Shown here: positions 18,850 through 25,418 of the stretch, in pieces | Position numbering within the stretch: position 1 is the stretch's first letter | Layout of the letters: each line of letters begins with the position of its first letter | Assembly (NCBI GenBank): GCA_016793165.1 | Contig: JAEULA010000057.1 | Location: 1 to 64,000 of the forward strand | DNA: 64,000 nt | Direction: 5' to 3' | From: Alphaproteobacteria bacterium | GTDB lineage: Bacteria > Pseudomonadota > Alphaproteobacteria > CACIAM-22H2 | Made by a program: the position numbers and the translations under genes | The notes under the pieces: generated by a model | Told to the model about the DNA's origin: nothing | What the model saw: only the letters and a program-made list of their open reading frames with translations | The model's database searches: none

Positions 18850-19818
18850 ATGAACCGTGCGCTGCGCGTGGTCGCGCGCCGCGCCGTCGCCGCGGTGCCG
18901 ACCTTCCTGTTCGTGGCGCTCGCGGCCTTCGCGCTGCTCGAGCTGGCGCCGGGCGACGCGGCCGATGCCTATCTTGCCGTGACCGGCGGCGACCAGGGGT
19001 ACGCGGCCGAGCTGCGCCGCGCATTCGGCCTCGCCGCGAGCTGGCCCGAGCGCCTCGCCGGCTTCCTCGGCAACCTGCTGGTCTTCGACCTCGGCCGCTC
19101 GGTCGTGTTCAATCGCCCCGTCGCCGCCGTCGTCCTGGAGCGGCTGCCCAACACGCTGATGCTGATGGCCGCGACGCTGCTCGTCGCGGCGGGCCTCGGC
19201 ACGCTGCTCGGCGTGCTCGCCGGCGCGCGGCCGGGCGGGCTGCGAGACCGGATCGTCTCGACGACCGCGCTGGGCCTGCTCGCGATGCCGAACTTCTGGC
19301 TGTCGCTGCTGCTCATCCTCGTCTTCGTCGTCCATGCCGGCTGGTTCCCGATCGGCGGCATCCGCACGATCGGCGGCCCCGGCGGAGCCCTCGACGTGCT
19401 TCACCATCTCGTTCTGCCGGCGATCGCGTTGGGCGCCGGCTACATCGCGCTCTACCTGCGCACGCTGCGCGCCGGCATGGTCGAGGCGTGGCGCGGCGAC
19501 CACGTCCGCGCCTCGCAGGCGCGCGGCATGCGCCGGCGCGTGATCGTCTGGCGCGACGTCGCGCGCCCCGCCCTGCTGCCGGTCGTCGTCCTGCTCGGCC
19601 AGCACATGGGCACGCTGGTGGGCGGCAGCGTCGTCGTCGAGACCGTGTTCGCGATCCCCGGCATGGGCCGGCTCGCCTACGAGGCCGTGGTCGGCCGGGA
19701 CGCGCTGGTGCTCGTCGCCGTGCTGCTCGTCGCCACCATCGTGGTGATGCTCGCCAACCTCGCCGTCGATCTCCTGCTCGTGCGCCTCGATCCGCGGATC
19801 GCGAGCGCCGATGATTGA
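18850..19818 (+). CDS. Peptide-type ABC transporter permease (DppB-like), second system
   Basis: 322 residues, six predicted membrane helices. The DppB-type N-terminal helix (RRAVAAVPTFLFVALAAF) is followed by a periplasmic loop. The EAA loop lies around GDHVRASQARGMRRR. It begins 16 bases after the binding-protein stop and overlaps the next permease by 8 bases (ATGATTGA), so the three genes are co-transcribed. Compared with the first system it has an alanine-rich, shorter periplasmic loop. Confidence 0.92.
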   Translation: MNRALRVVARRAVAAVPTFLFVALAAFALLELAPGDAADAYLAVTGGDQGYAAELRRAFGLAASWPERLAGFLGNLLVFDLGRSVVFNRPVAAVVLERLPNTLMLMAATLLVAAGLGTLLGVLAGARPGGLRDRIVSTTALGLLAMPNFWLSLLLILVFVVHAGWFPIGGIRTIGGPGGALDVLHHLVLPAIALGAGYIALYLRTLRAGMVEAWRGDHVRASQARGMRRRVIVWRDVARPALLPVVVLLGQHMGTLVGGSVVVETVFAIPGMGRLAYEAVVGRDALVLVAVLLVATIVVMLANLAVDLLLVRLDPRIASADD

Positions 19819-20641
19819 CCACGTCGCCGTCCGGATGCTGCGCACGCCCGAGGGCGCGGTCGGCGCGCTCGCGCTCGCGCTGGCAGCCCTTTTCGCATTG
19901 GGCGCACCGCTCATCGCACCCGGCGACCCGCTGGCGATGGCGGGCCGGCCGCTGCTCGCGCCGTTCGTCGATCCGGGCCTGCCGCTGGGCACGGACCGGC
20001 TCGGGCGCAGCGTCGCGGCGGGCGTGTTGCACGGCGCGCGCGCGAGCCTCGCGACGGCGCTGAGCGTGGCCGCCGTGGCGCTCGTCCTCGGCGCCGCGGT
20101 GGGGACGATCGCCGGCTATCTCGGCGGCCTCGCCGACGAGCTGCTGATGCGCCTCGCCGACGCGGTGCAGACGGTGCCGTCGTTCCTGCTGGCGCTCGCG
20201 CTGGTGAGCGCCGTCGGCCCGACGCCCGAGGGCGTGATCGCCGCGCTGTCGGCGAGCGCGTGGACGGCGCCCGCGCGCATCGTGCGCGCGGAGGTGCTGA
20301 GCGTGCGGACACGTCCCTTCGTCGAGGCCTCGCGCCTGTTCGGCCGTTCGCGGCTCGCGATCGCCTTCACGGTCGTGCTGCCCAACGCGGTGGCGCCGGT
20401 GATCGCGCTCGCCGCGGTGATCGTCGCGGCCGCGATCCTTTCCGAGGCGGCGCTGGCTTTCCTCGGCCTCGGCGATCCGAACCGCGCGAGCTGGGGCGCG
20501 ATGATCGCCGAGGGCCGCGCCGTCCTGCGCACGGCGCCGCACGTGATCCTGGCGCCGGGCCTCGCGCTGTTCGCGACCGTCCTCGCCGTCAGCCTGGCCG
20601 GCGAAGGCCTGTCCAAGGCGCTGGCGCAGCGCGGCGCGTGA
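19811..20641 (+). CDS. Peptide-type ABC transporter permease (DppC-like), second system
   Basis: 276 residues, slightly short for DppC (usually 280-300). The N-terminal helix near LALALAALFALGAPLIAPG and the permease signature LSEAALAFLGLGDPNRASWG are present. It ends 53 bases inside the 3' end of the convergent lectin-protease gene. No ATPase gene follows, so this importer must borrow ATP-binding subunits, perhaps those at 3624-5623, or ones outside the window. Confidence 0.92.
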   Translation: MIDHVAVRMLRTPEGAVGALALALAALFALGAPLIAPGDPLAMAGRPLLAPFVDPGLPLGTDRLGRSVAAGVLHGARASLATALSVAAVALVLGAAVGTIAGYLGGLADELLMRLADAVQTVPSFLLALALVSAVGPTPEGVIAALSASAWTAPARIVRAEVLSVRTRPFVEASRLFGRSRLAIAFTVVLPNAVAPVIALAAVIVAAAILSEAALAFLGLGDPNRASWGAMIAEGRAVLRTAPHVILAPGLALFATVLAVSLAGEGLSKALAQRGA

Positions 20642-22484
20642 TCCCGAGCGCGGTCAGCGCGCTCGCCAGCAGGATGAGCGTGCCGTTCGCCGGCACGGCG
20701 TCGACCTCCAGGTTCCACGACAGGATGTCGTGGGTATTGAAGCCGCCGCCGGTCGCGGCCGTGAAGCCGAAATAGGCCTCGGGCCCCCAGAGCGACGACA
20801 GGTCGACGATCTGGCGCAGGACCGGGGCGTCGGGCCGGACGTCGCTGTCGGACAGGAACAGCGACAGGAAGTCCGTCGCCGCGTCGTACTCGATCCAGAC
20901 GAAGTGCTCGAGCCCGTCGTTGAGCGAGAAGCCCGGCGCGTAGACGGCCAGGTGGCGCGTGACGTCGCCGTCGAGGAGGAACGCGATGTGGTTGCCGTCA
21001 GGGTCGAACGCGTTGCGATGGGTGTCGAACTCGATGGCAAGGCTGCGGGCGATCGCGGCAAGGCTGCCGCTGGTCGCGTCGCTGCGCCCGTAGCCGAGAT
21101 CGCCGCCGCCGTTGGCGAGCGCGGCGGCCCCGCGCGGGTCGCGATGGACGACGAAGGCGAAACCGTCGGATCCGAGCGCGCCGTCGCCGTTCGTGCCGTC
21201 GAGCCGGAAGCTGAACGAGGAGCGGAACGAGGTCTCGGACGACATGCCGAACGGCTTGGTGAGGAAGGCGCTGCCGGCGCTCGAGGGCGCGTCGGGCGTG
21301 AGACGGAGCGCCTGCACGGTCGCGCCGCCCGCGTCGGTGCGCGGCGTGAGCGTGGCGACGCCGTTCACGGTCAGCAGCGTGGCGGTCGCGCCCGCCTCGG
21401 GACGCGGCGTCGTCGCGCCGGTGAACTCGGGAAGCGCGACGTAGTGGACCGTGTCGAGATTGACGCGGCGGAAGTCGGAGACGGACGCGACGAGCACGGC
21501 GTCGAGATCGCTGACCAGCTTGCGATGAGCGCCGTAGAAGAAGTACGCGTTCGACACGAGCTCGCCGTTGGGCGTGTCGAGCCAGTCGGCCGACAATCCG
21601 GCGGGCGGCGCGATGATGGGATCGAGTCCCGGCGCCGGTTTGAGGAAGGGATGGCCGCCCCCGCCGGACGTCCAGGGCAGCGTCGTGCCCGCCAGCGGCC
21701 CGTTCGGGATGCGCATCCGCCCGATCTGTTCGACGAAGCCGTCGACTGCGAACACGGTGCTCGGGCCCGTTTGAAGCGGCCTGAGCATTGCCGAGTTGAT
21801 GTTGAGCGCATGCGCGAGTTCGTGGATCGCGAGCCCGAGGAGATCCTGGTGCGCGCCGCACGGAACGCCGCCGCAGGTCACGCTCGGAATGGAATCCGGG
21901 CCGTAGGGGATCGCGGCGGTCGTGAGGCCCGTCGTGACGGTTGTCGGCCGCGCGGCGCCGGTCGGAAGCGTCGCGCGCGCGACCGTCAACGGCTGGAATT
22001 CGGCGTTTGCGCCCGGCGTCGGCGAGATGAACCAGTCGGACACGCGGGAATTGAACTGGATCCTGGCCGCGCTGTAGCGGCCGTCGACCAGCGTGCCGCC
22101 CATCATGGCGCCAGAGACGTTGTCGCCCAGGTCCGCGAACCCGTAGGTGACGTCGACGGTCCACGGGTCGTCGATTCGGCGCGCCCAGTAGGCGGCGGCG
22201 GCATCGAAAGTGCGCGTAACCCAGGCATCGGTCGGCGTGACCGGCGTCGATCGCGCGGCGGGATCGGCGCAGTTCCAGTCAGGGCCGCAAGTGAAGTACG
22301 GCACGGCCGAGAAGCTACCGCCGATATATGTGCCGGTGATGGTGAGCGCGATCGCCGGCCCGGGCGCGGCGAGGGCGAGGACGGCGCCGAGCGACGCGGC
22401 GATGCCCGAGGCGAGCGGCGCCGTACGTTGCGGCGTACGTCGGGGCGTACGACGAACCGGGGATGTGCATCCTTTCCCGAACAT
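20589..22484 (-). CDS. Secreted zinc metalloprotease with L-type lectin domain and PEP-CTERM-like sorting tail
   Basis: 631 residues. N-terminal signal peptide with a long basic n-region (hydrophobic core about residues 27-47). The zinc-protease motif HELAH is at 221-225, inside LAIHELAHALN. Residues about 385-594 form an L-type (legume-like) lectin domain: GSDGFAFVVHRD (438-449), then IEFDTHRNAFDPDGNHIAF (484-502) with the metal-binding Asp/Asn pattern of legume lectins. The tail VPANGTLILLASALTALG followed by ITRR (597-618) has the VP-hydrophobic-basic form of exosortase substrates. It is probably an anchored surface protease that binds glycans. The start is supported by GAGGAGCGCAAG. The last 53 coding bases overlap a convergent permease gene. 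No exosortase is encoded nearby. Confidence 0.88.
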   Translation of the reverse strand: MFGKGCTSPVRRTPRRTPQRTAPLASGIAASLGAVLALAAPGPAIALTITGTYIGGSFSAVPYFTCGPDWNCADPAARSTPVTPTDAWVTRTFDAAAAYWARRIDDPWTVDVTYGFADLGDNVSGAMMGGTLVDGRYSAARIQFNSRVSDWFISPTPGANAEFQPLTVARATLPTGAARPTTVTTGLTTAAIPYGPDSIPSVTCGGVPCGAHQDLLGLAIHELAHALNINSAMLRPLQTGPSTVFAVDGFVEQIGRMRIPNGPLAGTTLPWTSGGGGHPFLKPAPGLDPIIAPPAGLSADWLDTPNGELVSNAYFFYGAHRKLVSDLDAVLVASVSDFRRVNLDTVHYVALPEFTGATTPRPEAGATATLLTVNGVATLTPRTDAGGATVQALRLTPDAPSSAGSAFLTKPFGMSSETSFRSSFSFRLDGTNGDGALGSDGFAFVVHRDPRGAAALANGGGDLGYGRSDATSGSLAAIARSLAIEFDTHRNAFDPDGNHIAFLLDGDVTRHLAVYAPGFSLNDGLEHFVWIEYDAATDFLSLFLSDSDVRPDAPVLRQIVDLSSLWGPEAYFGFTAATGGGFNTHDILSWNLEVDAVPANGTLILLASALTALGITRRAAPAPWTGLRRPG

Positions 22485-22574
22485 CTTGCGCTCCTCGCGG
22501 CTGTGAAGTGCACATGATTCGCCGATCGCGGGCCGCCGGTATGAGCCGGCGCAAGGCGCCACAGTTGCGACGAT

Positions 22575-23069
22575 TCAGCGCGGACGCAGGGTGAGCGTGC
22601 AGCAGCCCGCATGTCCGGGCGCCCAGGTCGTCGCCTCGAAGCCGACCGGCGCCTCGCCGAAGCAGCCGTTGTCGAAGCGGCCGGCGATGCGGCACATGCG
22701 CGTCATCTCCTCAGCGGTGAGTCCGGCTTCGGTCCAGGCCTCCTTGAGCGGACAGCGCCGCACCGCGATCTCGACGCTGCCGTCCCCGTGCCGGACGACT
22801 TGGTGCGGCCACAGCGTGCCGTCGCCGGGGCTGACCGAGAGGAACTTCGCCGCGACGTCGGCCGGCGTCGCCGCGGCCATCGCGCCGAACAGGGCGCGTC
22901 CGGTCGCGACGCCGCGCCTTTCGATCGCGCGCATCAGGATCGCCTCGGCGCGCGCCTCGCCCAGCTCGGCGGCGAGCTCCTGGTAGATGCTCCAGTAGAG
23001 CAGCGCGCGGTGCTTGTGGGAGTCGTCGAGCTCGGCGAGGCGCTTGCGCGCGGTATCCGCGGGATCCAT
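22575..23069 (-). CDS. L-2-amino-thiazoline-4-carboxylic acid hydrolase family protein
   Basis: 164 residues. The pattern RRCPLKEAW, then GLTAEEMTRMCRIAGRFDNG and a C-terminal CC pair matches the ATC hydrolase family, named for the enzyme converting 2-amino-thiazoline-4-carboxylate to cysteine derivatives in pseudomonads. Most family members are uncharacterised, so the reaction is uncertain. The gene lies between a DMT exporter and the metalloprotease-lectin gene on the same strand. Cysteine-rich character (five Cys) fits the family. Confidence 0.78.
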   Translation of the reverse strand: MDPADTARKRLAELDDSHKHRALLYWSIYQELAAELGEARAEAILMRAIERRGVATGRALFGAMAAATPADVAAKFLSVSPGDGTLWPHQVVRHGDGSVEIAVRRCPLKEAWTEAGLTAEEMTRMCRIAGRFDNGCFGEAPVGFEATTWAPGHAGCCTLTLRPR

Positions 23070-23133
23070 GCGCCGAGGCTACGGGCGCGGCCGACCCGGC
23101 CGCAAGGCCGCCCGGCGGCTGCCCCTGCGGTCC

Positions 23134-24111
23134 TCAGGACGCGGCGCGGGCCTGGCGCGCGAGCACGGCCTCGCGATAGGTGATGTAGAGCGTGCTGGCG
23201 ATGATGATGCCGGCGCCCGCGAGCGTATAGCGGTCGGGGACCTCGCCGAAGACGATCAGGCCTGCGCCGACCGCGAAGAGCAGGCGCGCATAGTCGACCG
23301 GCGCGAGCGCCGAGGCCTCGCCGAGGCGGAAGGCGCGGATCGCGATGTACTGGCCGATCGGGCCGAAGAAGCCGATCACGCAGAGCCAAAAGGCCTGCCA
23401 CGCATCCGGCGCCTTCCAGGCGATCAGCCCCGGCACGAGGCTGCCCAACGTCGTGAAGACGGCGATGTAGGCCATGATCTGCACCGGCGCCTCGCGCGTC
23501 GCTAGCGCGCGCGTGGCCAGCGTGATGGCGGCACCCATCGCCGCGCCGCCGACGGCGACGACATAGGCTGGGCTCAGGTCCTGGACGCCCGGGCGCATGA
23601 TCACGAGCACGCCGACCAGGCCGATCACCGTCGCCGTCCAGCGGCGCCAGCGCACGATCTCGCCGAGCACGAGCGCCGCGAAGGCGACGATGAAGAGGTT
23701 GCGCGCGAAGCTGATCGAGACGGCGCTGGCGAGCGGCAGCTGCGAGTAGCTGTAGAAGAAGGCGAAGAACCCGAGGACCGAGAGCAGGCCGCGCGTCGCG
23801 TGCAGCCGCATGTGCTGCGTGCGGAACGCGGCCGGCCCGGCCTGGATCAGGAAGGGCGTGAGGACGATGAGCTGGGCGGCGCTGCGCACGAGGACGAGCT
23901 GCGCCGTCGGCACGCTGTCGCCGAGCATGCGCGTGGCGATCATCTCGAAGGTGAAGAAGCAGAACGACAGCAGCATCCACAGCGTGGCGCGCGTGTTCTG
24001 CGACAGCCCGCGCCATTGGCGCCGGGCGCGCGCGAAGCCGAGAGTCATCCGGCGCGACGGCGTCGGGGATGCGTAGGTCGTGGCGGGGGTGGTCGACGAG
24101 ATGGCAGCCAT
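23134..24111 (-). CDS. DMT superfamily (EamA) transporter
   Basis: 325 residues with about ten hydrophobic helices arranged as two EamA repeats; the first repeat starts at LWMLLSFCFFTFEMIATRML. EamA proteins export or import small metabolites such as amino acids and their derivatives. The start at ATG 24111 gives a 45-residue hydrophilic N-terminus; ATG 24048 (MTLGFARAR) is an alternative. Neither has a strong ribosome-binding site. It is followed by the ATC-hydrolase-like gene 64 bases downstream. Confidence 0.9.
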   Translation of the reverse strand: MAAISSTTPATTYASPTPSRRMTLGFARARRQWRGLSQNTRATLWMLLSFCFFTFEMIATRMLGDSVPTAQLVLVRSAAQLIVLTPFLIQAGPAAFRTQHMRLHATRGLLSVLGFFAFFYSYSQLPLASAVSISFARNLFIVAFAALVLGEIVRWRRWTATVIGLVGVLVIMRPGVQDLSPAYVVAVGGAAMGAAITLATRALATREAPVQIMAYIAVFTTLGSLVPGLIAWKAPDAWQAFWLCVIGFFGPIGQYIAIRAFRLGEASALAPVDYARLLFAVGAGLIVFGEVPDRYTLAGAGIIIASTLYITYREAVLARQARAAS

Positions 24112-24275
24112 CCGGGATGCGCGCTCCGACGAGGGGCGCGCGGAGACTGGCCGGAGAATATGGCGAAATGCGTTATCGGAGCCTTCATCTCCTCATGCCG
24201 GTCGTGCATGGGCGCCCCGCGATCGCGGCGCGACTGAAACAACCCGCAACATCGCGTGTTCGCCGCCGATGGAAC

Positions 24276-25343
24276 TCACGTCGCGTCGAAGTCGATCGTC
24301 ACCTCGGTCGTGATCGGGTGCGATTGGCAGGCGAGGATGAATCCGGCGGCGACCTCGTCGTCCGACAGTGCGAAGTTCTGCAGCATCTCGACGCGGCCCG
24401 CGGTGACCTTGCAGCGGCAGGTCGCGCAGACGCCACCCTTGCAGCTGTAGGGAAGCTCGATCCCCGCGGCTTCGGCGGCGTCGACGAGATTGCCGCCGTC
24501 GAGCCGCGCGACGAAGTCGCGTCGCGCGCCGTCGCGCAGCACGACGACGCGGCCGACCGGGCCCGTTGCGGCGGCGGCCGGCGCCGACTGCGTGTCGGCC
24601 GGCGCCGTCGTGAACAGCTCGGCGCGGATGGCGGCGGCGGCGACTCCGTGGGCGAGCAGCCCTTCGCGCAGGGTCTCGACCATCGTGCCCGGCCCGCACA
24701 GCAGGAAGTGGTCGACGCGCCGGGCATCGACCGCGGCGGCAAGCAGCGCATCGAGACGCGGCCTGTCGATGCGCCCTGCCATGTCCGCCATGCCGTCGGC
24801 GTCGCCGCTCAGCACGTGCAGCAGGGTCATCCGCGGCTGATGGCGCCGGCGCAGGTCCTCGAGGGCGGCATGGAACATCGTCGTCTCGCGCCGGCGATTG
24901 CCGTAGACGAGGGTGACCTCGGCGCGGGGCTCACGCGCGAGCACGCTCGCGACGATCGAGAGAACCGGCGTGATGCCGCTGCCGGCTGCGAAGGCGACGT
25001 AGCGGCAGGCGCGCTCCGGCGCGGGCGGCGGGCCGAAGCTTCCGGCCGGCGGCATCACGTCGATCCGGTCGCCGGGCTTCAGCGTGTCCAGCGCCCAGTT
25101 GGAGAACCGGCCGCCGGCGACGCGGCGGATCGCGATGCGCAGCTCGCCGTCGTCGAGTGCGCTGCAGATCGAATACGAGCGGCGGACGTCCGCGCCGTCG
25201 ATCGTCGCGCGCAGGGTCAGGTGCTGGCCGGGCGTGAAGGCGAAGTCGGCGCGCAGCGCCTCGGGCACCGCGAAGCGCAGGCTCGCGCTGTCGATCGTCT
25301 CGGCGCGGATCTCGTCGATCGCGAGGGCATGGAAGTTCGACAT
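24276..25343 (-). CDS. PaaE-like flavin/2Fe-2S oxidoreductase
   Basis: 355 residues in three parts: an FAD-binding beta barrel with RRSYSICSA (residues about 54-62), an NAD(P)-binding domain with VAFAAGSGITPVLSI (about 114-128), and a C-terminal plant-type 2Fe-2S ferredoxin domain with CKGGVCATCRCKV. This order is that of the phenylacetyl-CoA epoxidase reductase PaaE and related oxygenase reductases. No oxygenase component or other paa gene is nearby, so it is probably an electron donor for an oxygenase encoded elsewhere; calling it PaaE would overreach. It is downstream of the large regulator at 25419, same strand, 75 bases apart. Confidence 0.88.
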   Translation of the reverse strand: MSNFHALAIDEIRAETIDSASLRFAVPEALRADFAFTPGQHLTLRATIDGADVRRSYSICSALDDGELRIAIRRVAGGRFSNWALDTLKPGDRIDVMPPAGSFGPPPAPERACRYVAFAAGSGITPVLSIVASVLAREPRAEVTLVYGNRRRETTMFHAALEDLRRRHQPRMTLLHVLSGDADGMADMAGRIDRPRLDALLAAAVDARRVDHFLLCGPGTMVETLREGLLAHGVAAAAIRAELFTTAPADTQSAPAAAATGPVGRVVVLRDGARRDFVARLDGGNLVDAAEAAGIELPYSCKGGVCATCRCKVTAGRVEMLQNFALSDDEVAAGFILACQSHPITTEVTIDFDAT

Positions 25344-25418
25344 GTCGGCAGTTGTCCTTCGGATGGGAAGTCGGTCGGGATCGGTCCTGGGGGCGGTCGG
25401 GGTTCGGTGCGGTCCGAG

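Noticed and set aside
22485..22574. TGGCGCCTTGC before the metalloprotease-lectin gene, read as a sigma-54 element
   Set aside because: The GG-to-GC spacing is six bases instead of ten.
24217..24228. 12-base palindrome CCGCGATCGCGG considered as an operator
   Set aside because: GCGATCGC-type palindromes are frequent by chance in such GC-rich DNA, and the position between two same-strand genes gives no support.
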